From Rhodoferax sp. (lineage in GTDB: Bacteria > Pseudomonadota > Gammaproteobacteria > Burkholderiales > Burkholderiaceae_C), in assembly GCF_030697375.1 (NCBI RefSeq), contig NZ_JAUYQD010000064.1, positions 1 to 64,000 on the forward strand: 64,000 nucleotides of DNA. Reading direction: 5' to 3'. Positions 18,086-26,115 of this stretch are shown one piece after another. Every line of letters starts with the position of its first letter. Positions within the stretch are counted from its first letter, which is position 1. The notes beneath the pieces are model-generated. The model was not told the DNA's origin and ran no database searches. It saw only the letters and a program-made list of their open reading frames with translations. The position numbers and the translations under genes were made by a program.

Positions 18086-20257
18086 ATGGAACAGTCCATG
18101 AAAACCATCCAATACTCCCTCGCAGACGGCATCGCCACCATCACCTTTGACGAGCCCAATTCACCCGTCAACACCATGTGCCTGCAATGGCAGGACGACA
18201 TGGATGCGCTGGCCGCGCAGGTGCTGCAAGACAAAGACGCCATCCAGGGCATCCTCCTGGCCTCGGCCAAAAGCACCTTTTTTGCTGGAGCCGATCTCAA
18301 AGGCGCCATGCGTTTGAAACCCTCGGACGCAGGCCAAATTTTCACCGAGATCGAACGCGTCAAAAAGAACTTCCGCACCATCGAAACCCTGGGCAAGCCC
18401 GTGGTCAGCCTGCTCAACGGCACGGCGCTGGGCGGCGGCTGGGAAGTGGCGCTGGTGGGTCACCACCGCATTGCCATTGACGACCGCAAAACCCAGTTCG
18501 GCCTGCCCGAAGTCACCCTGGGCCTGTTGCCTGGTGCCAGCGGCGTGACCAAGATGGCCCGCCACCTGGGCCTGATGGCGGCACAACCTTATCTGGTGGA
18601 AGGCAAAACCTTCTCTCCCTCGGAAGCGAAAGGGCTGGGACTGGTGCACGACCTGGTTGCCCCCGGCGACAACGCGCAAGCAGAGATGCGCGCCAAAGCT
18701 CTGGCCTGGATCACCGCCAACCCCAGCGCACAGCACCCCTGGGAAGCCAAGGGTTACAAAGTGCCCGGTGGCCTGCCCTCCTCGCCCGCGGTGGCCCAGA
18801 TGCTGGTTGTGGCCCCGGCCATGATCAAAAAGCAGACCCGTGGCCTGTACCCCGCGCCCGAAGCCATCATGGCCTGCATGGTCGAAGGCTTGCAGGTGGA
18901 CATCGAAACGGCGTTGCGCATTGAAAGCCGTGCACTGGCCAAACTCATGACCGGCAGCAATGCCAAGGCCATGATCAACACTTTCTTCTTCAACCTCAAC
19001 GCCATCAAGAGCGGCCAAAGCCGCCCCGGTAATGTGCCCCGCTTCAAACCGACCAAAGTGGGCCTGCTGGGCGCGGGCATGATGGGGGCCGGCATTGCCT
19101 ACTCCCAGGCCAGCAAGGGCATTGCCACGGTGCTCAAGGACGTGAGCCAGGAAAAAGCCGACTTGGGCAAAAGCTACAGCGCCAAAATCACCCAGAGCCG
19201 GGTGGACAAGGGCCGTATGAATCCCGAAGACCAGCAGAAGATCCTGGACCGGATCCAGGCCACCAGCAAGGTGGAAGACCTGCAGGGTTGCGACCTGATC
19301 ATTGAGGCGGTGTTTGAAAACCGTGAACTCAAGGCCAAGGTCACCAAAGAGTCCGAATCCATGCTGGTTCCTGGCGGCTTTTTTGCCTCCAACACTTCCA
19401 CCCTGCCCATCAGCGGATTGGCCACGGCAAGCGCCGTGCCCGAGAAATTCATCGGCATCCATTTCTTCAGCCCGGTGGACAAGATGCAACTGGTGGAGAT
19501 CATCCGGGGCCAGCATACCAACGACGAAACCGTGGCGCGCGCCTTTGACTATGTGCAGGCCATCGGCAAGATCCCGATTGTGGTGAACGATTCACGCGGC
19601 TTTTTCACCAGCCGGGTGTTTGGCACCTTTGTCATGGAAGGTGCGGCCATGCTGGGCGAAGGCATCCCCGCCGCGGCCATTGAAAACGCTGGCATCCAGT
19701 GCGGAATGCCGGTCGGCCCCCTGGCCGTGCTGGACGAAACCGCTTTGACCCTGAGCCTGCATGTGATGGAGCAAACCAAGGCCGACTATGAGGCGGAAGG
19801 TAAAACCTATGTCGCCACCCCCGGCGAACTGCTGGTGGCCGATCTGGTGCGTAACCATAAGCGGCCTGGCCGTGCGGGCGGTGGCGGCTTCTACGAGTAC
19901 CCCACCGAAAAAGGCGCCAAGAAGTTCCTCTGGCCGCAGCTCAAAGGACTGTTCGAAAAAGCCGATGTGCAGTGGAACATCACCGACCTGAAAGACCGCC
20001 TGCTCTACCGCCAAGCGGTCGAAACCGCGCGCTGCCTGGCGGAAAACGTGCTGACCACGGTGCATGACGCCAACATCGGCTCCATCTTCGGCATTGGCTT
20101 TCCGGCCTGGACCGGGGGCGCCATGCAGTTCATCTACGGCATGGGCATTGAAGCCTTCGAGGCGCGTGCCGCCGAGTTGGCCAGCCAATTCGGACCCGGC
20201 TTTGTATTGACCGACGAGGTGAAGGCGGCCATTCGGAAATACCAACCGGTGTATTGA
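18086..20257 (+). CDS. fadJ: Bifunctional enoyl-CoA hydratase / 3-hydroxyacyl-CoA dehydrogenase (FadJ-like)
   Basis: Fusion protein of 723 residues for the middle two steps of beta-oxidation. The N-terminal crotonase domain (about 5-200) has oxyanion-hole segments GADLKGA and GTALGGGWEVAL plus the catalytic Glu region GLPEVTLGLLPG. The dehydrogenase domain starts with NAD-binding GAGMMGAGIA (about 327-336) and contains the catalytic His in IGIHFFSPVDKMQLVEI; the C-terminal 3HCDH domain follows. The 18086 ATG directly follows the repeat with little Shine-Dalgarno sequence; an ATG four codons later (18098), with GGAAC upstream, is an alternative start. Thiolase is immediately upstream, so this is likely a FadIJ-like complex. 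Confidence 0.9.
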   Translation: MEQSMKTIQYSLADGIATITFDEPNSPVNTMCLQWQDDMDALAAQVLQDKDAIQGILLASAKSTFFAGADLKGAMRLKPSDAGQIFTEIERVKKNFRTIETLGKPVVSLLNGTALGGGWEVALVGHHRIAIDDRKTQFGLPEVTLGLLPGASGVTKMARHLGLMAAQPYLVEGKTFSPSEAKGLGLVHDLVAPGDNAQAEMRAKALAWITANPSAQHPWEAKGYKVPGGLPSSPAVAQMLVVAPAMIKKQTRGLYPAPEAIMACMVEGLQVDIETALRIESRALAKLMTGSNAKAMINTFFFNLNAIKSGQSRPGNVPRFKPTKVGLLGAGMMGAGIAYSQASKGIATVLKDVSQEKADLGKSYSAKITQSRVDKGRMNPEDQQKILDRIQATSKVEDLQGCDLIIEAVFENRELKAKVTKESESMLVPGGFFASNTSTLPISGLATASAVPEKFIGIHFFSPVDKMQLVEIIRGQHTNDETVARAFDYVQAIGKIPIVVNDSRGFFTSRVFGTFVMEGAAMLGEGIPAAAIENAGIQCGMPVGPLAVLDETALTLSLHVMEQTKADYEAEGKTYVATPGELLVADLVRNHKRPGRAGGGGFYEYPTEKGAKKFLWPQLKGLFEKADVQWNITDLKDRLLYRQAVETARCLAENVLTTVHDANIGSIFGIGFPAWTGGAMQFIYGMGIEAFEARAAELASQFGPGFVLTDEVKAAIRKYQPVY

Positions 20258-20265
20258 AATCTGAA

Positions 20266-20309
20266 CAGGGTCTGCACCGGGTGCCCAAAACACCTGGGTG
20301 CAGACCCTG
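20266..20309 (+). terminator. Strong hairpin after fadJ, terminator-like
   Basis: CAGGGTCTGCACC at 20266-20278 pairs perfectly with GGTGCAGACCCTG at 20297-20309, enclosing a loop of fewer than 20 bases. It lies nine bases after the fadJ stop. No T-run follows, so it may be an mRNA 3'-end stabiliser or a Rho-associated structure and not a classical intrinsic terminator. Confidence 0.5.
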
Positions 20310-20384
20310 GCCATTTGTGCTTAAGCCATTGATATTGTTGGATTTATTGTTTTCTTTTCGGCGCCCTGGCTCGGGCTTGGAAAT

Positions 20385-20418
20385 GTGAAACACAAACGTG
20401 AACTAAATTCATAAACTA
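20385..20418 (+). promoter_or_regulatory. Putative TetR-type operator in front of the metallo-hydrolase cluster
   Basis: A 34-bp stretch matches 27 of 34 positions with 33369-33402 in the divergent promoter of the TetR gene. The centre is an inverted repeat TGAA-N5-TTCA (GTGAACTAAATTCAT). It lies 31 bases before the GTG start of the metallo-beta-lactamase-fold gene, where a promoter is expected. Function as a shared operator is an inference from this conservation. Confidence 0.55.
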
Positions 20419-20449
20419 GCGCCCTACCCCGACCACCAGGAGCGCGCGT

Positions 20450-21538
20450 GTGACCAAGACCCAAAAAACTCTACTGGCCCTGTTGGCCATCAGCGCCATG
20501 CTGGCTGGCTCTGTCTTTGTTTTTCAAAAGCCCATCGCCACCCGCCTGATGCAGCAGATAGCCCACCAAAACGTGGGCCGCAACATCATCCCCACCCTGC
20601 CCGACGGGCTGCACCTGGCGCTGTGCGGCACCGGCTCCCCTTTTCCCGACCCGACACGCGCAGGCCCCTGCTCCGCCATCATCGCCGGAGACCGCTTGTT
20701 TATTGTGGACACCGGTGAAGGCAGCGCGCGCAACCTGGGCTACATGGGCATCCCGGCGGCCCAAATCGAAGCCATCTTTCTGACCCACTTCCACTCCGAC
20801 CACATCGACGGCCTGGGGCCCTTTATGCTGCAGCGCTGGGGCGTAGGCACCTTTCAGACCCCCACACCGGTGTACGGCCCCACTGGCGTTGACAAGGTGG
20901 TGGAAGGCTTCAGGGCCGCCTATGTGCTGGATTTTGGTTACCGCGTAGCCCACCATACGGAGAAGATCATGCCGCCCGGTGGCAGCGGCGGCAAAGGCTT
21001 CCCATTTGCCTTGCCGCCCGTGGGCCAGGGCGACGCGGTGGTGGTGCTGGAGGACAAGGGTTTGAAGGTCACGGCCTTTCGCGTCAACCATGCACCCATT
21101 GAGCCCGCCGTGGGTTACCGGTTTGACTACAAAGGCCGCTCCATCGCCATCAGCGGCGACACCAAGGTCGCATCCAGCATGGTCACCGCCGCCAAAGGCG
21201 TAGACATACTGGTGCACGAAGCGCTGCAGCCCAAGCTGGTGGGCCTACTGAAGGCTGAGTTTGCGGACCACCAGATGAACAACATGGCGCAGGTGATGAG
21301 CGACATCCTGAATTACCACACCACGCCGGAAGAAGCCGCGTCTCAGGCATCGCTGGCGGGGGCCAAACATCTGGTGCTGAACCACATTGTTCCGCCACTG
21401 CCTCTGCGCTTTGCCTACCCCGCATTTTTGGGTGATGCAGCCAACTTTTTCGATAATCCGATCACCATCGGGGAAGACGGCATGTTATTCAGCCTGCCAG
21501 CGGGCGACACCTCCATCCAACACAAACGGCTTTTTTAG
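20450..21538 (+). CDS. Membrane-anchored or exported metallo-beta-lactamase-fold hydrolase
   Basis: MBL-fold metal-dependent hydrolase, 362 residues, of the RNase Z/arylsulfatase-like branch. An N-terminal hydrophobic segment (about 8-26) suggests a membrane anchor or export signal. The zinc motif is THFHSDHIDG with H113, H115, D117 and H118; further ligands are likely in VNHAP, SGDTK and LNHIVPP. The start is GTG at 20450 with CCAGGAG seven bases upstream. It is first in a tightly packed plus-strand set and follows a 34-bp motif shared with the TetR promoter at 33369. The substrate is unknown. Confidence 0.85.
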   Translation: MTKTQKTLLALLAISAMLAGSVFVFQKPIATRLMQQIAHQNVGRNIIPTLPDGLHLALCGTGSPFPDPTRAGPCSAIIAGDRLFIVDTGEGSARNLGYMGIPAAQIEAIFLTHFHSDHIDGLGPFMLQRWGVGTFQTPTPVYGPTGVDKVVEGFRAAYVLDFGYRVAHHTEKIMPPGGSGGKGFPFALPPVGQGDAVVVLEDKGLKVTAFRVNHAPIEPAVGYRFDYKGRSIAISGDTKVASSMVTAAKGVDILVHEALQPKLVGLLKAEFADHQMNNMAQVMSDILNYHTTPEEAASQASLAGAKHLVLNHIVPPLPLRFAYPAFLGDAANFFDNPITIGEDGMLFSLPAGDTSIQHKRLF

Positions 21539-21546
21539 CACCGCGT

Positions 21547-22491
21547 ATGACCCCACTGCCCACCATCGACAAGGCCCGCGTTCTGCGTACCCCCGAAGAA
21601 CGCTTTGCCCATCTGCCTGACTTTCCGTACCGCCCCAAGTACCTCGACCTGGATGGATTGCGCATTGCCTATATTGACGAAGGCCCGCGCGACGCCGCGC
21701 CCGTGCTCTTGATGCATGGCGAGCCCACCTGGTCTTACCTGTACCGCAAGATGATTCCTGGCTTGTTGGCGGCAGGGCACCGCGTGATCGCCCCCGATCT
21801 GGTGGGCTTTTGCCGTTCCGACAAACCTTCCCAAACATCGGACTACTCGTACCACCACCATGTGCTGTGGATGACCGCCTGGATGGAGAAAATCCAGCTG
21901 CAAAACGCCACCCTCTTCTGCCAGGACTGGGGCTCGCTGATCGGGCTGCGCCTGGTCACCCACAGCCCCGAGCGGTTCGCCCGTGTGGTGCTGGCCAACG
22001 GCGGCTTGCCCACCGGCACCCAAAGTGAAACGCCCCGCGCCTTCAAGCTGTGGCGTGCGTTTGCCCGCTTCAGCCCCTGGTTTCCGATGGGTCGCATCGT
22101 CAACTCAGGGTGTGCCCAAAAGCTGTCGCCAGCTGAGATTGCCGCCTACGACGCCCCCTTCCCCTCCACCCCGTTTGCGCGGGCCGCCCGGCTTTTCCCC
22201 GGCTTGGTGCCCACCACCCCGACCGACCCCGAACGCGCCCGCAACGAGCAGGCCTGGGAGGTGCTGAAACAATGGGACAAACCCTTTTTGACCCTCTTCA
22301 GCAGCCGCGACCCGGTCACACGCGGCGGCGACAAGATTTTCCTGAAATGGGTGCCGGGTTGCGCGAACCAGCCGCACACCTTGATCCGGGGTGCCGGACA
22401 CTTTTTGCAAGAAGACAAGGGGCCCGAACTGGCACAAAAAGTGGCGGACTTCATTGCCGCGACGCCTGCCAGCGCGGCACCCACCCGCTGA
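21547..22491 (+). CDS. dhmA: Haloalkane dehalogenase-like alpha/beta hydrolase
   Basis: Alpha/beta hydrolase of 314 residues resembling subfamily-I haloalkane dehalogenases. Oxyanion region HGEPTWSYLYR follows beta-3. The nucleophile elbow is FCQDWGSLIG, with Asp127 (not Ser) as nucleophile and adjacent Trp128, the halide-binding position in DhlA-type enzymes. The catalytic acid is probably in SSRDPVTRGGD and the base is the His of GAGHFLQED. These residues fit C-halogen bond hydrolysis, but the natural substrate may be different. It begins eight bases after the metallo-hydrolase stop, so the two are probably co-transcribed. Confidence 0.82.
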   Translation: MTPLPTIDKARVLRTPEERFAHLPDFPYRPKYLDLDGLRIAYIDEGPRDAAPVLLMHGEPTWSYLYRKMIPGLLAAGHRVIAPDLVGFCRSDKPSQTSDYSYHHHVLWMTAWMEKIQLQNATLFCQDWGSLIGLRLVTHSPERFARVVLANGGLPTGTQSETPRAFKLWRAFARFSPWFPMGRIVNSGCAQKLSPAEIAAYDAPFPSTPFARAARLFPGLVPTTPTDPERARNEQAWEVLKQWDKPFLTLFSSRDPVTRGGDKIFLKWVPGCANQPHTLIRGAGHFLQEDKGPELAQKVADFIAATPASAAPTR

Positions 22492-22539
22492 CGGTCACGG
22501 CCTGCAAGGTCTATATTTCTCACCCAAGGACTCCACACC

Positions 22540-22584
22540 ATGCTGAATTTCTTCACAGCAAGCAAACCGGCGCGTGCTGACTGA
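22540..22584 (+). CDS. Possible 14-codon small ORF
   Basis: ATG at 22540 preceded by AAGGA about nine bases upstream opens a frame encoding MLNFFTASKPARAD and stops at 22584, four bases before the next gene. It may be a leader peptide, a decayed gene start or chance. There is no other support. Confidence 0.25.
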   Translation: MLNFFTASKPARAD

Positions 22585-22587
22585 GCG

Positions 22588-23199
22588 ATGACCAAGCACA
22601 CTCGCTACAGCCGCGTCCAACGGCTTGCCATCGGCGCCAGTTTGTACCTGGGTGCTCTTGCCCTGGGCATGGGTTCCGCTTGGTGGGTTCTGCGCAAAGC
22701 AACCTGGTCCGGGACCCTGGTAAAGGTGGGCGCCTGGAGCGGGAGCACATTGACGGGTAGCCCGGATGCCGATATGTACACCCGTGCCAGGGTCGCGCTG
22801 GAGGGCTTGCTGGCCTTGGGCCGCAATGAGACCATGTACTACCGTGCCGACACTGACGACTCGGGTCGCCCCTTGCGCTCCCGTTGCAGCTACCGTGTTG
22901 AAGGCGCCCCGCCCAGCGCACGCTGGTGGAGCATCACAGCCTACGCGGACGATTTTTTTCTGTTTGATGCCCCGAACAAGCAATACAGCCTGAATGGGAC
23001 CACGGCCCAACTGGATGCGGTGGGGCATTTCGCTCTGAGCACAGGCCCCACCCCGCAGCCAGGCTTGCATTGGTTGCCCACACCGGGCGACCGGGGCCTG
23101 GTTCTGACGCTGCGCCTGTACAACCCCACAGCAGACCTTCAAGCGGCCCCCTCCAAGCTGAAGCCTCCCTCCATCAGTCCCCTGGGGGCATGCCCATGA
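22588..23199 (+). CDS. DUF1214 domain-containing membrane-anchored protein
   Basis: 203-residue protein with one N-terminal membrane segment (about 14-34) and a DUF1214-like extracytoplasmic domain: YYRADTDDSGRPL, the RWWSITAYADDFFLF block and a C-terminal NRGLVLTLRLYNP-like strand (here DRGLVLTLRLYNP). DUF1214 is usually found fused or adjacent to DUF1254, and the next gene is exactly such a partner with an ATGA overlap. Biochemical function of this pair is not established to my knowledge. Confidence 0.75.
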   Translation: MTKHTRYSRVQRLAIGASLYLGALALGMGSAWWVLRKATWSGTLVKVGAWSGSTLTGSPDADMYTRARVALEGLLALGRNETMYYRADTDDSGRPLRSRCSYRVEGAPPSARWWSITAYADDFFLFDAPNKQYSLNGTTAQLDAVGHFALSTGPTPQPGLHWLPTPGDRGLVLTLRLYNPTADLQAAPSKLKPPSISPLGACP

Positions 23200-23759
23200 A
23201 GAACTGGTCCTTCAGGCAGCGGCTTTGGTTTTACCGCGCTTTGACATTGGGTGCCACCGCCGTGATAGCCCACATGGCCCTGGTGTGGGCCCTGCCGCGG
23301 CTCATCATGCACCAGGTCATGGCCGGCCAGGCCGCGCAGGAGATGAACATGCTTAACCAGGCGGCCTTCCCCCCGCCCGTGGATGCTTCATCTCGGCGGG
23401 TGGTCATGCCCAGCCCCGACATGCTGTATTCCGTGTGTGTTTTTGATGTATCGCAAGGCCCAGTGCGCGTAACTGCCCATCCTGGCCTCTCCAGCTACTG
23501 GTCCATCGCCCTGTATGGTGCCAACAGCGACAATTTTTTCGTCGTCAACGACCGCGCGGTGGGCAAGGCCGCCATTGACCTGTGGCTGGTGTCCAAAGGC
23601 CCCAATGCAGCGGACCCCACCGTGCCCGTGGGGGCCCAGGTGGTGGTGACGCCTTCTGAGAAGGGATTTCTGTTGATGCGGGTACTGACTGGCGACTACG
23701 AGGCTGAAAAATCGGTGCTGGAGCCTGCCCGACGTACACTCGTCTGCCATAAAGTCTGA
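23196..23759 (+). CDS. DUF1254 domain-containing membrane-anchored protein
   Basis: 187-residue protein with one N-terminal membrane segment (about 15-35) and a DUF1254-type domain (MPSPDMLYSVCVFDVSQGPV, SSYWSIALYGANSDNFFVVND). The start overlaps the stop of the DUF1214 gene as ATGA at 23196-23199, indicating translational coupling and probably a heteromeric product. An ATG two codons earlier (23190) is possible. Unknown function; the gene sits within a hydrolase cluster that may handle hydrophobic substrates. Confidence 0.75.
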   Translation: MKNWSFRQRLWFYRALTLGATAVIAHMALVWALPRLIMHQVMAGQAAQEMNMLNQAAFPPPVDASSRRVVMPSPDMLYSVCVFDVSQGPVRVTAHPGLSSYWSIALYGANSDNFFVVNDRAVGKAAIDLWLVSKGPNAADPTVPVGAQVVVTPSEKGFLLMRVLTGDYEAEKSVLEPARRTLVCHKV

Positions 23760-23768
23760 GGACCCCTG

Positions 23769-24665
23769 ATGCTGGCACAACTTCTGCGGCGCATGTTATT
23801 GGCGCAATTTTTGGTGGGCGCTACGCTGGGCTATTTGCTGAGCCGCTATGCCGATGGGTCCATCGGATGGGTGGGGGCACTGGCGGTACTGCTGCCGCTG
23901 TTGACCACTGTGTTGGCCCACATTTTTACCGCGATGAAGTCCCGGGCACTGGCGGAGCCATCGCACCAGTGGTGGCGCTCGGTGTTGGGCGAAATAGTCG
24001 CCGGCATTCGGATTTTCATGCTCCGCCAACCCTGGGCCACCCGCCCACCCGTTTATTTGGCCGCCACCGCAGGGGGCGCACTTGTGCCCGTGGTGTTGGT
24101 GCACGGTTATGTATGCAACCACCGGATTTGGGATGACACCATTGCCGCGTTGCGTGCCCATGGGCATCCGGTGTTGGCGGTGGACCTGGAGCCGCTTTTC
24201 ACGTCCATTGACACCTATGTGCCCACCGTGGATGCGGCGGTGGCAGAGCTCTGTCGGCAGACCGGGGCGCACCAAGTGGCGCTGCTAGGCCACAGCATGG
24301 GGGGGCTGGCCATCCGCGCCTGGATGCGTGCACACGGCACACAACAGGTGGCCAAGGTGCTGACCTTGGGCACACCCCACGCGGGAACACGCATTGCACG
24401 GCGCACCCGCACGCCCAACGGGCGACAAATGACCTGGCGCAGCAAATGGCTGACCCGGCTTGCGGCCCAGGAATCCGCGGCCACCCGTGCGCTGATGCAC
24501 GTCGCTATCACGGCCCAGGACAACATCGTCTACCCCCAGCGGGAGCAGGTACTCCCGGGCGTGGAAACCACGGTATTTGAAGGCATGGGGCATTTGCAAA
24601 TGTGCTTGGAAAAGCCGGTGATTGAATGGGTTCTGGCGCAGCTTGCAGCGCTGCGCCCGCACTGA
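23769..24665 (+). CDS. Membrane-anchored lipase-like alpha/beta hydrolase
   Basis: 298-residue hydrolase with two N-terminal hydrophobic segments (about 9-26 and 32-54), then an alpha/beta-hydrolase domain: oxyanion motif VLVHGYVCNHRIW, nucleophile elbow GHSMGG (about residue 174), probable acid in ITAQDNIVYP and base His in GMGHLQM. The arrangement resembles bacterial triacylglycerol lipases and related esterases. It starts nine bases after the DUF1254 stop and ends the plus-strand cluster, six bases short of the convergent LysR gene. Confidence 0.82.
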   Translation: MLAQLLRRMLLAQFLVGATLGYLLSRYADGSIGWVGALAVLLPLLTTVLAHIFTAMKSRALAEPSHQWWRSVLGEIVAGIRIFMLRQPWATRPPVYLAATAGGALVPVVLVHGYVCNHRIWDDTIAALRAHGHPVLAVDLEPLFTSIDTYVPTVDAAVAELCRQTGAHQVALLGHSMGGLAIRAWMRAHGTQQVAKVLTLGTPHAGTRIARRTRTPNGRQMTWRSKWLTRLAAQESAATRALMHVAITAQDNIVYPQREQVLPGVETTVFEGMGHLQMCLEKPVIEWVLAQLAALRPH

Positions 24666-24671
24666 CGCTGG

Positions 24672-25637
24672 CTACTGGACGTCAGCCAGCGCCGCCTCGG
24701 CGGCCAGCCAGTGCACAAAATCCTGCGCGTCGGGGTTGCCGCTGGCGCGCCGGGCCATTTGCACAAAGTAGCCGCGCTTGGAGGCATTGCGGCCGCGAAA
24801 CGGCGCCACCAGGCGGCCATCGCGCAGCAGCTCGGCAATCAGTGGCAGGCGGCCAATCGCCACGCCCTGGCCCGCCAGCGCGGCGGCGATGGCATCGCCA
24901 TAGTGCGTGAAACGCAGGGTGTTCTTGGTTTTCAGCTCGGGCAGGCCCATGATCTCGAACCACGGGGACCAATCGGCGTTCAGCGACGAGTTGCCGGGGC
25001 TCTCGATGGCCAACAGCGTGTGCAGCACCAGGTCGGCCGGCCGCTGGAGCGGCTTGCTGCGGTCGTTCACCAGTTGCGGCGCGCATACCGGAAACACCGA
25101 TTCCTCGAACAAGGGCTGCCCTACCCCCTCACTCACCGGGCAAAAACGCACCGCCACGTCGATTTGGCTGCGCTCCAGATCCAGCATGTCGTGGGTGGCG
25201 GACACACGCACGTCCACCAAGGGGTGGTTGGCCGTGAAGTGGGCCAGCCGTGGTATCAGCCACAGCGACGCAAAACCGGGCGTGGTGGTGATGGCTACCT
25301 GGCGCATTGGGGTGGTCGCGCGCAGGCCTGCCGTGGTGTCGCGCAGGCGCTCCAGGCAATCGACGACGGTGCGCTGCAGCACCCGCCCGGCCTCGGTCAG
25401 GGCCAGCGCGCGGTGCTGGCGCTCGAACAGCGGCATCCCCAAACCGGCTTCAATCGCCTGAATCTGGCGGCTCACGGCCGACTGCGTCAGCGCCAGCTCC
25501 TGGGCCGCCAGCGTGAAGCTCAAATGGCGCGCGGCCGCCTCGAAGCTGCTCAGCAGGTCCAGGCGCGGCAGCTCGGAGCGGTGAATGCCGCTGGCCAACA
25601 GCGCCACGGGCCGCTTTTTCACATTCTCTGTACGCAT
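24672..25637 (-). CDS. LysR-family transcriptional regulator (GcvA-like)
   Basis: 321-residue LysR regulator. The N-terminal winged helix-turn-helix spans about residues 25-85 (LSSFEAAARHLSFTLAAQEL, LTQSAVSRQIQAIEAGLG), followed by the two-lobed effector-binding domain. The PRLDLLSSFEAAARHLSFT opening is like the GcvA group. It is divergent from the DUF2917 gene with an 82-bp intergenic region, the expected place for its binding site. The effector is unknown. Confidence 0.9.
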   Translation of the reverse strand: MRTENVKKRPVALLASGIHRSELPRLDLLSSFEAAARHLSFTLAAQELALTQSAVSRQIQAIEAGLGMPLFERQHRALALTEAGRVLQRTVVDCLERLRDTTAGLRATTPMRQVAITTTPGFASLWLIPRLAHFTANHPLVDVRVSATHDMLDLERSQIDVAVRFCPVSEGVGQPLFEESVFPVCAPQLVNDRSKPLQRPADLVLHTLLAIESPGNSSLNADWSPWFEIMGLPELKTKNTLRFTHYGDAIAAALAGQGVAIGRLPLIAELLRDGRLVAPFRGRNASKRGYFVQMARRASGNPDAQDFVHWLAAEAALADVQ

Positions 25638-25719
25638 GCGAAGTATTCCTTTTCACCGTTTGTCCAAAGAGATGTCGCTCAGTATATTCATTCCCATACA
25701 GCATCCCAAAGGGAACCCC

Positions 25720-25977
25720 ATGAAAACCGCCACCGCCCATTTTGCAATCGACCTTTCCCGCCAAGCCATGCTCAGCCTGCCCGATGCCGCCGGTGTGCGC
25801 TTCGCGGTGGACCACGGTTCGGTCTGGATCACCCTGGACGGCGACAGCCGTGACGTGGTGCTCGGCGCCGGCCACGCATTCACCACGCAAGAGCACCGCC
25901 GGGCCTTGGTCTACGCCTTGGCCCCGTCCCGTGTGGGCATAGACGGCGCGCATGGCCAGGCATTTGCTATCAAATAA
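25720..25977 (+). CDS. DUF2917 domain-containing small protein
   Basis: 85-residue protein with a DUF2917-like core (GSVWITLDGDSRDVVLGAGHAF), probably a small cupin-like beta fold. The start is ATG at 25720 with AAAGGGAA upstream. The final residues AIK and the stop codon are contributed by dispersed repeat copy C, which begins at 25963. It lies divergent from the LysR gene and may be its target. No function is assigned to the family. Confidence 0.75.
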   Translation: MKTATAHFAIDLSRQAMLSLPDAAGVRFAVDHGSVWITLDGDSRDVVLGAGHAFTTQEHRRALVYALAPSRVGIDGAHGQAFAIK

Positions 25978-26024
25978 ATAGCTGCTTGCGCACATTCCAT
26001 AAGGGCTAGAGGCCAATTTGACCC
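25963..26024 (+). repeat. Dispersed hairpin repeat, copy C (longest copy)
   Basis: TTTGCTATCAAATAAATAGC forms a GCTAT/ATAGC hairpin, followed by TGCTTGCGCACATTCC, ATAAGGGCTAGAGGCC and a short tail. It overlaps the last codons and stop of the DUF2917 gene. This copy is used here as the reference for orientation and extent. Confidence 0.85.
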
Positions 26025-26115
26025 CTAACCCTACTTAAAACATGGCATGGCCGCGACGGCGGCCAAAACCTTCGGGCTTGCATAAAATCCAAGCCTCAAT
26101 CCCCGAAGGACTCCC

